Origin: Loripinus fragilis | Lineage: Eukaryota; Mollusca; Bivalvia; Lucinida; Lucinidae | Reading direction: 5' to 3' | Length of the DNA stretch: 64,000 nt | NCBI GenBank assembly: GCA_964019695.1 | Contig: OZ026515.1 | Location: forward strand, 42,399,994-42,463,993 | Part shown: one piece after another, positions 12,854-24,567 of the stretch | Layout of the letters: each line of letters starts with the position of its first letter | How positions within the stretch are numbered: position 1 is the first letter of the stretch | Position numbers and translations under genes: made by a program | The notes under the pieces: model-generated | Seen by the model: only the letters and a program-made list of their open reading frames with translations | Databases searched by the model: none | Told to the model about the DNA's origin: nothing

Positions 12854-13027
12854 CCCTAGATCTGAAAAAAAAATCCCATAAATCAGCTTATAAAAAAAAT
12901 CTGGCCTAAATTAAAAACAAGCCAGCTGATCTGAAACTACGCTGTTTTTAAAAAGAGGATGCATCCAGGCTCAACCCTTTTCATACTGGATACCACCAAA
13001 TAAAGAAATATTTTATGAGCGTAAATT

Positions 13028-13165
13028 TATAATTATTTTCTTACCCATCAATTTAAACATGTGTTTTGGGTGCTCAAAAGAACAATCTCATTGAGACGTT
13101 TCTTTTGAGTACCCACAACATATGTTTTGGATGAGTAATAAAGAAAATAGTTTTCCAGTACACAC
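13028..13165. mobile_element. Fold-back MITE, CTCAAAAGAACC family
   Basis: GGGTGCTCAAAAGAACAATC is inverted as GAGACGTTTCTTTTGAGTACC, with outer arms TTATTTTCTTACCCATCA and GATGAGTAATAAAGAAAATA. A GATGAAATGC-type hairpin (13170-13290) abuts it on the right. Confidence 0.8.
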
Positions 13166-13830
13166 TTATACCAGTAAACAGGTACTTTGGCAAACAGTGC
13201 AGATTCAGATGAAATGCCACATAAAGTTGCATTTTCATCAGGATCTGCACTGTTTACTAAGATAAAATCAATCTTCAGGGACAGAAATACAGTCAGCGAC
13301 CAAAACTAATTCCACAAGGTCAGAAATCTCATAGACTTCAGTGCATTTTCACATCTGCGAGAAAATTTACCATGCTTCAGCCAGTCAACATATAATTACA
13401 GTTTAAGTGTCATTTGAATGTTAATGTGACCTTTTATTTCAGCAAAATTCTGTGAATGCAATATAAAGCACCAGAGATTTAAACAAATTGTAATACTTTT
13501 TGACAACTTTTGGACAATTGGGCATTTTCAAAATTTTGTAAAAGTTTATTGCATTTTAAAAGTGTGAAGTCAAAACTTCATTTAGTATGTACAAAGCATG
13601 CATCTATTATTTAGCTTTACAACAATAAAAAGGTAATTTCTTTTTAATCTTCGTATTACAAAACTAAGAGATTCTTATAAACATGAAAATGCATTATAGT
13701 CTATGGGAAAATTATTTTGTGGAATAACATGCACTTTTGGTCCTTGACTGTACATCATTTTATAGAACCTCTTAAAATACAAAATAGACAAATTCAATAT
13801 GTATGGCACAATCCATCAGAATGAAAAGGT

Positions 13831-14049
13831 TTAACTCCTTGCCTAGTGTGTAATTTTGCAAGTTTTTTGTCTTCTGCTGTTTTTTGTTTTTTTTCAAAAT
13901 CAACTTTTTTGAAAAATTATTTCAGGAATACCATCAGAGTGTCAAATAGTTTGGATCCAGATCAGGCCTGACATACGGTCAGGCGTGATCTGGGTCCAAA
14001 CTGTTTGAAAAGGTTATCAGCAGACGACACATAGTCAGCAACGAGTTAA
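13831..14049. mobile_element. TTAA-ended fold-back MITE (GATCCAGATCAGG family), copy 2
   Basis: TTAACTCCTTGCCTAG on the left and CAACGAGTTAA on the right. The core TTTGGATCCAGATCAGGCC is inverted across GACATACGGTC. The 65-codon minus-strand frame at 13979-14176 runs through it and is not a gene. Confidence 0.8.
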
Positions 14050-14180
14050 CAGGACAACAAGACTGACACAAAAGATTGCAAAGTTCTCTTGAGATGGCCA
14101 TTGGTACAAATACAACCAATTCAGACAACTTCAATATTAAAGTTAGTTTGATTTGAACAAGAGAACAAAGCAACAATAAC

Positions 14181-14294
14181 CCAACATCATGACATCAAAA
14201 CAACATCAATGATGTCACATGGTTGACAAAAGAATTGATTCCCACAAGTCATGGGACATGATACTGATGTCATGTTGTTTTGATGTCATGTTGC
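14181..14294. repeat. Inverted repeat with GACATCAAAACA arms
   Basis: CAACATCATGACATCAAAAC near 14181 is inverted as GTTTTGATGTCATGTTG ending near 14294. The two arms are separated by about 50 nt. Confidence 0.7.
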
Positions 14295-14449
14295 CACTGG
14301 GAGTATTTTAACACCAACTCACCGCTATCTCTGATAATGTCCTCTTTGAAAGCATAACTTCCCTGGTGCCCAGCCTGCCGGTTTCCGCACATTCATCTGG
14401 AGAAAACATAATACAGACTAGAACACATTCGATGGCACGCCATTGCAAA

Positions 14450-15612
14450 TCCCCATGCTCTCAAAGATATCTAATGGTATTTGATTCTTTGACCCCATCC
14501 CAAGGTTACCAGTTTGATCCTAGGGTTAAAATTTTCAGTGTATCCTGGTCTGCTGCTCATTCCCTTTAATTTGATATGCCACATGACCATGTTCATAAAA
14601 TTAAATTTTTGACACCCCAGCACCCCCAAGTCTCAAACCCTGGGGCATGCATGACCCAGGGGACAGAATAAAAATCGCGTCTAATATATTTTATATCTTT
14701 CATTTGTGAGAAGACACACAAAGTTTAGATAAAAAATCTTTGAAATTGACTTTGTAATTGAGATTTAATGATATTTGACCTTTTGGCCCCTCCCCAAGGC
14801 CCCAGGAGGCGGGGACCCAATAAATAGTGCCGTTGCATGTGCCGTTCATGTAACTAACTCACACACCAAATCTGGTTAAATTTGGGAAAAAAAGTTTGTG
14901 GACCCCTCAACCCCCCATGGTACCCCCAAGTCCCACCCCTGGGGCATGACCCAGGCAACGGAATGAAAATCCCGTCTGATATGTTTCATATCTTTCAATT
15001 GTGAGAAGACACACAAAGTTTGGTTAAAAAATCTTTGAAAATGACTTTGGGATTAAGATTTAATGATATTTGACCTTTTGGCCCCTCCCCAGGGTCCCAG
15101 GGGGTGGGGACAAAAAAAAATTGTGCTGTTGCATGTGCCACTGATGTAAGTTACTCACACACAAAATCTGGTTGAATTTCGGAAAAAAAAATGTTTTGGA
15201 CCACTCAACCCCTATGGTACCCCCAAGTCCGACCCCTGGGGCATGACCTAGGCAAGGGAATGAAAATCCCGTCTGATATGTTTTATATCTTTCATTTGTG
15301 AGAAGACACTCAAAGTTTGGTTTAAAAATCTTTGAAATTGACTTTGTAATTGAAATTCAATGATATTTAATAATATTTGACCTTTTGGCCCCTCCCCAGG
15401 GCCCCAGGGGGCTGGGCCCAAAAAAAATGTGCCGTTGCACACCCTTTCCATGTGAGCACCTCACACACCAAATTTGGTTGAATTTCTTCCAACGGTTTAG
15501 GAGGAGATAGCGTGACGAACAGACGTACGGACGAACGTACGGACGGACGGACAAACAGACGGACGGAGGCGATTGCAATATCCCCAACGCTTTTTTAAAA
15601 AAGCGTGGGGAT
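14450..15612. mobile_element. Composite repeat with three internal tandem units
   Basis: The block from CACCCCCAAGTC through GGGGCATGACCCAGG, TGAAAATCCCGTCTGATATG and TTTGACCTTTTGGCCCCTCC occurs three times (about 14620, 14925 and 15220). The left side has AAATCCCCATGCT and the right side the hairpin CCCCAACGCTTTTTT and AAAAAAGCGTGGGGAT, so the whole looks like one TIR element. (GGAC)n precedes the right end. A partial copy lies at 49590-49780. Confidence 0.65.
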
Positions 15613-15727
15613 AAAAATTACATGAAATGCCTTCTGCACTCTTTTCACCATTTTGGCTTGTACAGGTCACTTATTTTAGAAGTCATTACTTGACAACGGG
15701 ATTTTGATTTCTTTCTTTTTAAATAAT

Positions 15728-15893
15728 GCATTATGTCCCAGTCAGCATTTTTTAGTCACATCAGGATGTCTTTCTGGGTGGTACCCAGTACTAAACACCT
15801 AGGATAAAGTATGTGTCTTTCTCAAGGACACAGTTTAGACTCTAGCTAACAAGCTCAATTAGGTCAAGCTCTCTATACCACTGAGCCACTGGA
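15728..15893 (-). mobile_element. tRNA-derived SINE (family A), minus strand
   Basis: Reading the complement gives TCCAGTGGCTCAGTGGTATA, a B-box-like segment, then CTTTAT, GTACTGGG and GACTAAAAAATGCTGACTGG. The body is diverged. Confidence 0.65.
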
Positions 15894-15989
15894 TTTTTTG
15901 AACAATTGAAAGCTATTTTAAATGACTATTTTCTGTGGAACACATATGGCTTAAACAACCACAGTTTGCAAAAAGATGCACAGAATCCA

Positions 15990-16641
15990 TACTATATTGG
16001 CCTCGAGGCAAGAAAACCTGTCTTCGGGGGATTTGGGAACAACATAGGCGCAGACCAGCCTGCGCATCTGCGCAATCTGATCAGCGCCTTTGTTATTCGC
16101 TGATTGGAAAGTACAATATCTAGACTTGCTACAAGCAAAATTTCAATTTTCTATTCTGGTCTCTGTAGCTGAGCAGCCCAGGGGGGGGGGGGGGGGGGGG
16201 GGGGGGGTGCTCTGATATTTACATGCATACGTAGGCTCAGGTCATTTTTTGGGGTTCAAAATTTTGTATTTCAATATTTTTTGGGGTTTTCAGAAAAATA
16301 AATATTTTTGGGGGTATGAAGATTTTGTGGATATTTTTTTGGGATCATTACAAAATTGGACTATACTAAGGGGTCATTTCTATGCATTTTAGGGTCTTTT
16401 CTTAAGGTCAAGGTACAGAATGGGGATATTATTTTGACTTGCTAAAACTTCAAATATTTTTTGGGGGTGCTTGAAATTCCTGATATTTTTTGGGGTGCAT
16501 GGTAGATGCTGGGCTTAGCCTATGTATGCAGAAAAAATAAGAGTACCCCCCCCCACCCCCCTGGGCTGAGCAGGCTGGTTAGAATCTCACTTTGTCGGAA
16601 ACCCCAAAGACAGGTTTTCTCGCATTGCGGCCCATATATAA
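15990..16641. mobile_element. TIR element with CAGACCAGCCTGCGCA core, interrupted
   Basis: GAAAACCTGTCTTCGGGG on the left and CCCCAAAGACAGGTTTTC on the right are inverted ends. Inside is GCGCAGACCAGCCTGCGCAT followed by CAGTCTGATCAGCG-type text. Three more copies lie at 46650, 47213 (inverted) and 54745. The element is split by the insertion at 16177-16565. Confidence 0.75.
16177..16565. mobile_element. 389-bp TIR insertion with 8-bp target-site duplication
   Basis: The duplicated target CTGAGCAG is read at 16169-16176 and 16566-16573. The element begins CCCAGGGGGG (G run to about 16207) and ends ACCCCCCTGGG. The 8-bp duplication and CAGGGG-type ends fit a hAT-like non-autonomous element. 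The interior repeats TATTTTTTGGGG. The 104-codon frame at 16506-16820 spans the junction and is spurious. Confidence 0.85.
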
Positions 16642-16782
16642 AGCTGAATATCTCCCTTTGTGCTCTTATAATTGCACACTTTGTAACTACTACATCTACT
16701 ACATGTATTATGAACTGTAATTTCCATTCACCCAGTCAAGAAACATTATTTCATTTAAAACAAGACAAATTCGACGAATTTA

Positions 16783-18072
16783 TATCCCCCGACGAAGGGT
16801 TATTTGAGAGAAACATGTAAATCACAAAACATAAATCCCATTTATCTAAGTCTTAGTTCACCTTCAGTATCATTCAGATCATAACAAACACCTGTCAAGT
16901 ATGCTTTAGTGCTTAGTTTAATAAAAAATATACATACATCTGCACAATTTCAATATCTGAGCTTTAAACCCAACCCCAGAGGTCAAGGGTGTGTGTAAAT
17001 TCAAAGTGTTACCTTGCAGGTAGGTCTACACTTCTTCCACTTTCATTTGATATGCAACATGACCACTTTTAGAAAAGAAAAAGAAAATGACCTTTTGACC
17101 CCACCCCACGGGGTCGTTGGTGTGTGTAATGACAGCATATTTGCTTTCATGGTGCTCTGTGATCAATTCCCTTTAATTTGATATGCAACATGACTACTTT
17201 CAGAAAAAGATATAGTTTGACCTTTTGACCCTACCCCCTGGGTCGAGGGTGTGTCTGTGGGCAAAATATTTGCTACCATGTTGCTGCCAGCGTTGTCAGC
17301 TTTAATTTGATATGCAACATGACTACTTTCAGAAAAAGATATAGTTTGACCTTTTGACCCCACCCCCTGGGTCGAGGGTGTGTCTGTGGGCAAAATATTT
17401 GCTACCATGTTGCTGCCAGCGTCGTCAGCTTTAATTTGATATGCAACATGACCATATTCTGAAAAAGTTTAATTTTGACCTCGGCCCCACCCCCTAAGTC
17501 CACCCAACAGGCTCAGACCCAGGCCTTCAAACTGAAATCCCGTTTGATATGTTTCATATCTATTGCTGCTCTTCCTGTATGCAAAATTTCAGCAAAAAAT
17601 ATTAACAATTGCCTTAGTTATTGCGAAATTTAAATATTTGACCTTTGACCCCTTAGGTGGGGTCAAAGGGGGTGGGGTAAAACTTTGACACTGCCATGCT
17701 TATCTACAGGCACTTGGCAATCATGGTCTAATAGTGAGAAGTTGTTAAATATAATAGCTTTGATAAAATGTGAAGATCATCACACAAAAAAGCTAATATA
17801 GGTTTTGCCTTATAATTGCCTATACTAAAACAAGGGCAATAACTCAAGTGTTAAGGGGTTGATTTTGACCAAACTTATTGGATGTTTGAGAGTCCATGGT
17901 ACTTATCATTTGTACCAAGAATGAATCAAATCTGACCAATAGGTACTGAGATATGGTTCCGGACGGACGGACGGACGGACGGACGGAATGGACGGACGGA
18001 CGGACGGACAGACGGACGGACGCACGGACGACGCCAAAACTATATCCCTCCGACTTCGTCGGGGGATAATTA
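16783..18072. mobile_element. TIR element ending CCCCCGACGAAG, with tandem interior
   Basis: ATATCCCCCGACGAAG on the left is inverted as CTTCGTCGGGGGAT on the right. Between them a unit of about 130 bp (TTTAATTTGATATGCAACAT through GGGTCGAGGGTGTGTCTG) repeats at about 17040, 17175 and 17300 and continues to 17450. (GGAC)n at 17957-18027 precedes the right end. Truncated relatives lie at about 19050-19205, 20740-20900 and 22255-22490. Open frames here are repeat artefacts. Confidence 0.75.
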
Positions 18073-18824
18073 ATAACACTAGATATTTTAACCTATTAAA
18101 CTGCCGAAACCCCCAAAAGGGTACTTTGGCTAACGGTGAAGACCCAGATGAAATGCTGGATAATGCCAATTTTATCAAGGTCTGCATTGTTTGCTTAGAC
18201 AAAATCACAATCTTCAGAGAAATACAATATTTTTTGAAAACCATAAGCAGTGACCCCTCATAATATGAACTTTGCTGTATGTAACTTTATGGAAAATTCC
18301 ATTGATCTGAAAAGGGTTAAAGTACTGCAGAGATTCATGAAGTCATGAGCAATTATTGCCTAAATATGCCAATCTTACATGGATTCACTATCATGTCATA
18401 GTAAGTAAATTTTCTAAAATTTGAAACACTTTTCTCTTTCTGTCCTCATATAAATTGTTGGTTAAATATCAGGGTTGGATTTCACAAAATGCTAGTCAGA
18501 AATTCATACAGGGAAGACTCTGATCAGACTGCTACTTTAGAACTCTTTAAATATGGAAATGCTTCTTTGGAAGCAGTCTGATCTGTGTCTGCACTGCTTG
18601 TCTAGGTCTTTTTGGCAGGCAACTGGTGTTCGAAATTTTAGATCATTTACCACAATTCTTGTTTTTATCAGGCTTTGAGAAGCTCTGCAATAAACCTGAT
18701 TTACAGTGCAGCTTCACAAAAGCACAAGAATTTGATTCAGCATTTTAACTGAACACCAATGCCAAAAGTGATTTGATAGCTAATATCGATACATGGGGCC
18801 AGTAAAGCAATTTTTTATCGTAAA

Positions 18825-18975
18825 ATTGTGATTATTTTCTTATCCATCAGTTAAAAGATGTGTTTTGTGTGCTCAAAAGCACCATCTTATCGAGACGGTT
18901 CTTTTGAGTACCACAACATAAATTATGTTTTGGTTGAGAAATATGAAAAAAATAATTTTCTGTTATGCACTCATA
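18825..18975. mobile_element. Fold-back MITE, CTCAAAAGAACC family
   Basis: TGTGCTCAAAAGCACCATCT is inverted as GAGACGGTTCTTTTGAGTAC. The outer arms are TTATTTTCTTATCCATCAG and its AAATATGAAAAAAATAA counterpart. Confidence 0.75.
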
Positions 18976-19359
18976 TCTGGGGGCCTGTTGATACCTAAGT
19001 ATAATTAAACTCTGGTTTGATATATGTTCCTCTGTCTGCATGCAAAACTTTGGTTAAAACTTGGTTATGCAAAATTTAAATATTTGACCTTTGATCTTCT
19101 TGTCTTTGGAGTCAGGGGTTATTTTTGACACTGTTGTGCTCATCTCAAGCATTGGCCAATCATGGCCAATAATGAGAAGATGCTAGATATACATTTGAAC
19201 CAGTACCCTGCAAAAAGTACAAATTGGCAAGTGGTTACATCAAAGATTATTCAAAATCAGTCTGCGCATCCGCAGTCTGATCAGAGTTTTGATTTTCTAC
19301 CCCAAGATGGGTTGTACCCTGGGCATGCTAGCTGATCTTAAAGGCTTTGATGGACACAC

Positions 19360-20046
19360 ATAGCTCCAGATAAGGCTGTGTATTGCGTATTTACGCAATT
19401 TCGTGAACATGAAAACACAATTAAATTCATTTCTGTGCGTACAAAAACGCAATAAAAATCCTTGATACTCAATTCCGAACTTTTTCGTAGCGTATGACGC
19501 TATAGAATTCAGTTTCCGATTGTTGTTTTTCGCATCTCAAGCTGTTGTTGGGTACAAATTTATAGACGGCGTGGCGCCGAATCTAGTTTATTAAATTGTA
19601 AACCAGTCCAGGAACATTCTTGGCGCTGTTTAACTATACCCAATATTTACACGATTACGACACTCGTCTTGCTTTACAGTAACAATGGCGTAACGTGGGC
19701 GAAAAAGTCCCAGAGCTATTGAATAATATCATATCGTAACTAACCCTAATACTGCATTGGTGATTCGAAGAATCAAAGATGACTTGATAGATACGTGGGT
19801 TTTTTGAAATAAGTATGAAAAAGCGATCTCAGATATACTTATTTTGCCAGTGTGCTTTCTGAAAGTGAAACCGAAAGTAAACAAAAAAAATCAAGAGAAA
19901 CGAGGCCCGCTTTCATTGCTTATTTGCTTTCAGATGGATACCCAATTCAAAAACTTGAAGTACCCAATTTAAAATTTGAAATACTCAATTAAGCCAAAAA
20001 GAGGTGGGTAAATACCCAATTGCCTCCAATCCTTATCTGGAGCTAT
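19360..20046. mobile_element. 687-bp hAT-like TIR element, copy 1
   Basis: A perfect 16-bp inverted repeat ATAGCTCCAGATAAGG forms both ends. GACACAC is duplicated at 19353-19359 and 20047-20053, one base short of a typical 8-bp hAT duplication, and ambiguity of the end base could account for this. Subterminal text is rich in GCGTATTTACGCAAT and its complement. No transposase frame was found. Confidence 0.8.
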
Positions 20047-20090
20047 GACACACATGCAAATTAATCAATATCATTGCAAGTTAAACATAC

Positions 20091-20236
20091 CAGCTTGTAG
20101 TCTGCTGTTTTCAAACTTTGTAGGTTCTCTATTTCTGAAGGATCCTGAACATTCAAGTTTCTAGATTGCTGTCAAGTTGACTAGTGGGATTTATACACAA
20201 GAACTCATCTCCTTTTCCTGAGGTTCTACCCATCAT
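20091..20236 (-). pseudogene. Decayed exon-like unit, copy 1 (minus strand)
   Basis: On the minus strand a pyrimidine-rich acceptor ending TTTTCCTTCAG precedes ATGATGGG, and the stretch ends AAGCTG followed by donor GTATGT. Two similar stretches follow at 21772-21908 and 23249-23415. In the frame that stays open at the 3' end it reads NLNVQDPSEIENLQSLKTAD, but that frame has stops upstream. I cannot assign a family. The conserved splice signals, more than the codons, mark it as exon-derived. Confidence 0.45.
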
Positions 20237-20289
20237 CTGAAGGAAAAGTTAAAAACACTAAACACAGATAAACAAAAAATTCTGCGTAA

Positions 20290-20430
20290 AATTAAAAATA
20301 TTTTCTTACTCATAATTTTTAGCATACGTTTTGGGTGCTCAAAAGAACCGTCTCATTGAGACGGTTCTTTTGAGTACCCACAACATGTTTTGGTTGAGAA
20401 ATAAGAAAATTATTTTCCTGTTGCGCACTC
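20290..20430. mobile_element. Fold-back MITE, CTCAAAAGAACC family (best copy)
   Basis: A perfect inverted repeat GTGCTCAAAAGAACCGTCTC meets GAGACGGTTCTTTTGAGTAC at a central AATG-type hinge (20335-20380). The outer arms are ATTTTCTTACTCA and TGAGAAATAAGAAAAT. Confidence 0.85.
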
Positions 20431-20907
20431 TTGACTAAAGGCCTGACTTCGTTAATATGAATAATTTCTGTATGAACTTCAAAACTCATATTGCACCAGT
20501 ATAGTTTGTCCTGAAAATGTCTGTTTATCATGTGTGCTGCGTATTTTTACATGCACTTGAGACTACTTTTATCATGGAAGCAAACACTATGAATCCTGAT
20601 CAGACTGCTCCTTAGTCTAATTTGGATCCATATTGTTTGCAATATAGGCTTGCAGGTGTTAATTTGTCTAGGACTTTTCTGCAGGTAGCAAGTGTTCGAA
20701 ATTTTAGATAACCTTTGCACTAAAATTACCTATTCTAACTTTAATAGTCAAGAACAGTTACTCAAGTTTTAACAAGTCAATTCTGAGGAAATTTTAAGGC
20801 CGTCGACTGTCCAGTGTCCATAGTACTAAATCTGACTAATGGGTACAAAGGTTCCAGTTTGACAAATGGATGGACAGAAGGATGGATGGATGCACACAGT
20901 ATAACAG

Positions 20908-21465
20908 CAGCCTAGATAAGCAGCGTATTTGCGTAAATACGCAATTAAAATCATCAAAAAAGCAATTTAAATTAAATGTGTGCGTACCGAAAAGCAATTC
21001 CGTCGATCTGTATGCAATTACATGCGATGTCATTGCGTACCATTCGGTCCATTTCGTTTCCATTTGTGTAATATACAAATGCCAGTCGGGTATTGATTTT
21101 TTTTTACTAGCGACCGCACAGTATAATTCCAATTTTATGGATAAATATCGGCACCAGTCAAGTATTTTAGCGGAAAATGAAACTGCAAAATGGATGCGAG
21201 CAACTAATGTCAACAAGGCGATGCGATTTGCTTCAGGTACAATAAAAATCCGCTAGTTTGATACTCAGAAAGTCAGACGATGAGAGTAAATACGTAGGCA
21301 CATTCACGATGGCTTCATTCAATAAGAAAACGTATGTAATCACTGCCAAAAACGTGGCGTAATATATTTTTTTTTTAAATACGCAATTGTTTTTGCAAGT
21401 ACGCAATTGAGGAAAACCAGGTTGCGTAAATACCCAATTGACCCAAAAGCTTATCTAGGGCGCTG
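20908..21465. mobile_element. hAT-like TIR element, copy 2
   Basis: The left end is CAGCCTAGATAAGC and the right end GCTTATCTAGGGCGCTG. Flanks GTATAACA (20899-20906) and GTATAATG (21466-21473) fit a diverged 8-bp duplication. The GCGTAAATACGCAATT subterminal motif links it to the element at 19360. The overlapping 126- and 128-codon frames on opposite strands carry no domain. Confidence 0.65.
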
Positions 21466-21771
21466 GTATAATGACATAATTTTGAAGAGGGCCATTTAGA
21501 AGCTAAATGTTCTGGATCTACACTGTTTAGGGCTCAGTGTGCATAGTAAGGATTAAGCCTTGTCCTGCTGAACTGGGATTTATCCTTTTCTGGAAACACT
21601 GTAGATCCAGATCAGATGGCTCCTTACGAAGCAATCAGATCGTTTTCCATTCTGATACATGCTAACAATGAAATGCTGCAGGTTAAGAGGATAAAAATTG
21701 GGGAGGAGTGTAGTACTTGAAAATATTCAGCATGACAACGGTTAATTAATATCATGTCAAGTAAAACATAC

Positions 21772-21908
21772 CAGCTTATTAAGTCTGCCGTTTTTCAATT
21801 TTGTAGGTTCTCTCTATTTCTAAGGGATCTGTTTTCTCCAGGTTATTCAAGTTTCTGGATTGCTGTGACGTTGAATTCATTGCCTTTCCTTGAGGCTCTA
21901 CCCATCAT
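21772..21908 (-). pseudogene. Decayed exon-like unit, copy 2 (minus strand)
   Basis: This copy has acceptor TTTTCCTTCAG, ATGATGGGTAGAGCCTCAAG, and a 3' end AAGCTG with donor GTATGT. It has internal deletions relative to the other two copies. Frame 1 runs only 21 codons. Not functional on its own. Confidence 0.45.
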
Positions 21909-21934
21909 CTGAAGGAAAACACATAACTTTTAGC

Positions 21935-22170
21935 ATGCTGGGTAATTTTTTGTGCTTAAAAGTTTTTGCTTTGTGGTCTGTTGACTTTTTCCAAAATCAT
22001 CTTATTCCAATAAAATCTTTCAGGAACACTCTCAGGGTGTCAGAGGATTTGGATCAAGACAAGGACAGACATTATGTCTATCTACACCTGGGTCCAAACT
22101 GTTTGCAAAGGTTCATAATTATCAGTAGACAACTAAGTTGTTGCTTGCAGCCCATTGCCCAAAGGATATG
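21935..22170. mobile_element. Decayed TTAA-type fold-back MITE
   Basis: The words TGGTCTGTTGACTTTTTCCA, CAGGAACACTCTCAGGGTGT, GGGTCCAAACTGTTTGCAAA and ATTATCAGTAGACAAC follow the order of the GATCCAGATCAGG family. The ends are eroded. Confidence 0.55.
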
Positions 22171-22604
22171 AAGATTCTACTTCAAAAAGTGCCAGTATAT
22201 TTTAGTCTTTCATTTCTGCGGCATATTTTTAAATGCACTAGAGAATCCAGATCAGACTGCTCCTTACTTTCTAACTCAGTCAAGGGCAGTAACTCAAATG
22301 TCGACAAAACTAATAGGATGCTGTCCACAGTAGATAGTATGAATCATCCTTACCGAAAATGCTTCAAATCTGACCAATGGGTCCTGAGATTATGTTCCAG
22401 ATTGCAAATGGACTGACAGAGGGAGGGACAGATGCACACATACTCAGACGAGGCCAAAAACAATATCCCTCAGACGTCATTGAGGTGTAATGGCTTCTAT
22501 ATTTTTTTAAGAAAAGGGCTGTGAATAAGAAACCAGATGATCTGGATCTGCACTGTTTTAAAAACTGGATATATAACGGCTCAGCATGCATGGTATTGTG
22601 GCAA

Positions 22605-22990
22605 GTGGAGCGCCACTGTGGTGTAGTGGATAAACTACTCCCACTTACCCTTTACTTATCGTGACATCATTTTCTATTTTTAGACAACATTGTAAAAATT
22701 CAAGAAAATTTTAGTTAAGTTTTGAATATTTTGAAAATGTTATGGAAAATGGAGCATTTGCTCCAAAAAGAGCAAATGCTCCATTTTCCCTAATATTTTC
22801 AACTACATGATATTTCAAAGGCGTCAAAAGGCGTTATTTTGGAGTAATGGATTAAGCTTGTAAACCAGGTGTCCCAGGTTCAATCCCCGGCTTCTCCAGT
22901 TTATCAGATGAGTCATGAAGCTGTAGCCTCGTCTCCATTATGACCTTAGTTGGCCAGCTGTTGATGGGACTTTAACCCTTAATGCGCCAA
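22605..22990 (+). mobile_element. tRNA-derived SINE (family B), interrupted
   Basis: The head CACTGTGGTGTAGTGGATAA (22618-22637, A-box-like) is separated from GGTTCAATCCCCGGCTTCTC (B-box) by a fold-back insertion at about 22646-22857. Tail text CAGCTGTTGATGGGACTTTA matches the second copy at 37010-37195. Confidence 0.65.
22646..22857. mobile_element. Fold-back MITE, CCCTTTACTCC family (copy 3), inside a SINE
   Basis: CCCTTTACTTATCG on the left and TTTTGGAGTAATGGAT on the right are the ends. The centre is a near-perfect hairpin (GAAAATGGAGCATTTGCTCC against GGAGCAAATGCTCCATTTTC-type sequence, 22744-22790). It splits a family B SINE between its A and B boxes. Confidence 0.75.
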
Positions 22991-23211
22991 TCGCAACAAA
23001 AGTCGTCTGCTTTTCTCGTCTGCTGAAATGTTTAAAAAGCCTCTATGGCAATCAGTGTGGACCCAGATCAGACTAGGAGCATTCTGTTCTGGGTCCATGC
23101 TGTTTGCTTCTATACTTAATTTGTCAGTAATGCTAGGCAATTATTTGCAGCAGACGACTTCAGCAGACGACATTTTCAGATACATTTTTTTCTTGGCGCT
23201 TTAAGTGTTAA
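22972..23211. mobile_element. TTAA-ended fold-back MITE (TTAACCCTTAATGCGCCAA family), copy 1
   Basis: It begins TTAACCCTTAATGCGCCAA and ends TTGGCGCTTTAAGTGTTAA. GTCGTCTGCTTTTCTCGTCT and GCAGCAGACGACTTCAGCAG lie subterminally. The core pairs GTGTGGACCCAGATCAGACT with TTCTGGGTCCATGCTG. Confidence 0.85.
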
Positions 23212-23248
23212 ACTCAAACACAAAGATATTATGGCAAGTAAAACTTAC

Positions 23249-23415
23249 CAGCTTCTAGCCTGCCGTTTTCAAATTTTGTAGGTTCTCTACTTCTGAAGGA
23301 CTTGTTTTCTCTTGGTTATTCAAGTTTCTGGACTGCTGTGATGTTGACTCAGTGGGCCGTGGATATATACATTAGAATTCATCTCCTTTCCTTCCATGAG
23401 GTTCTTCCCCATCAT
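23249..23415 (-). pseudogene. Decayed exon-like unit, copy 3 (minus strand)
   Basis: This is the longest copy. Acceptor TGTTTTCTTTCAG is followed by ATGATGGGGAAGAACCTC, and the 3' end AAGCTG by a consensus donor GTAAGT. One frame reads DGEEPHGRKGDEF, a stop, then a serine/glutamine-rich stretch including SPSEVENLQNLKTAG and a second stop two codons before the donor. No family recognised. Confidence 0.5.
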
Positions 23416-23439
23416 CTGAAAGAAAACACAACTCTTCGC

Positions 23440-23640
23440 ATGATGGGCAAATTTTCTTGCTTTTGATGTCGTCTGCTGACTTTTTCCAAAATCAACTTTC
23501 AAAAAATTCTTTCAGAACACTATCAGAGTGTCAAACTGTTTGGATCCAGATCAGGACCAAGCAAATCCTTTCCTGGTCTAGGCCCAAACTGTTGCATTGG
23601 TTATCAGTAGATGACAAAAGTCACAGCTAGCATTAATTAT
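23440..23640. mobile_element. Decayed TTAA-type fold-back MITE
   Basis: The words TCGTCTGCTGACTTTTTCCA, AGAGTGTCAAACTGTTTGGA, TCCAGATCAGGAC and CTGGTCTAGGCCCAAACTG appear in the order of the GATCCAGATCAGG family. Its position relative to the exon-like unit matches that of the copy at 21935. Confidence 0.6.
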
Positions 23641-24144
23641 GAAGAAACTTCAAGAATTATTCATAAAACACAAGTTTATTTTAGTCCTGAAAATCATGTC
23701 TTGCTGCATATTTTAAAAAACATTTGAGACTTCTTTCATAGTGGAAGCAAACACTATGAATCCAGATCAGACTGCTCCTTAGGGAAAAATCTAATTTGGA
23801 TCCATATCTTTCTTCCGTTACCTCTTAACCCCTGTGTGGGACATCAGACGGGTTTGTAATATATTGGCTACCAAAGTACTTCAATCTTAACAGTTTAGAC
23901 CCAGATTTCATCTGCACTGTTTACCAAAACTACCCATTTAGGGAAAGGGTTAATGAACATAAAATACCAAAAAAAAGTCAAAAATATTACCTTCATTCAG
24001 AGAAAACTTCTTTCTTACTTCACAGTCACACCATGGAATGAAAATTTACTCAATAAAAGTCATGCATTTTAGAGCACTTGCATTGTACAATAATCCAAGC
24101 CCTAAGGCAACACCACATTGGACAGAACAATTGAGCATCAAAAA

Positions 24145-24360
24145 TTAACCCTTAATGCGCCAATCACGACTGCAGCAGACAACAAATTTTGCGACATCTT
24201 TCCTAAATTTCGAAATAAAATAAGGTATGATATTTCTTGAGAATCGTCTGCCAGCAGACGATTCTCATGAAATACCATACCTTATTTGTTATTTTTTAAA
24301 AAGCAGCAAAATTTGAAATTGTTGTCTGCTGCAAATTAAATGTGTTGCTTTATGGGTTAA
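24145..24360. mobile_element. TTAA-ended fold-back MITE with CGTCTGCCAGCAGACG centre
   Basis: TTAACCCTTAATGCGCCAAT on the left; ATGGGTTAA on the right. The centre is a long palindrome (AAGGTATGATATTTCTTGAG inverted as CTCATGAAATACCATACCTT) around GTCTGCCAGCAGAC. Confidence 0.85.
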
Positions 24361-24567
24361 TATGCGTCCATTGTTTCCTGTTGAATAGATTAGCCCTTGT
24401 CCAACCATTCATAACAAATGCTGTCTGCATGTTCATCTTTGTTTGATTTGATTCTTTACGTCCCAGTCAACAATCTTTCAGTTACGTCAGTCTCGAGTCA
24501 AGCTCTCTACCAATGAGCCACTGTACTCCCTGCATATTCATCTGCTTCTGTACTTTAGTAGCATAAA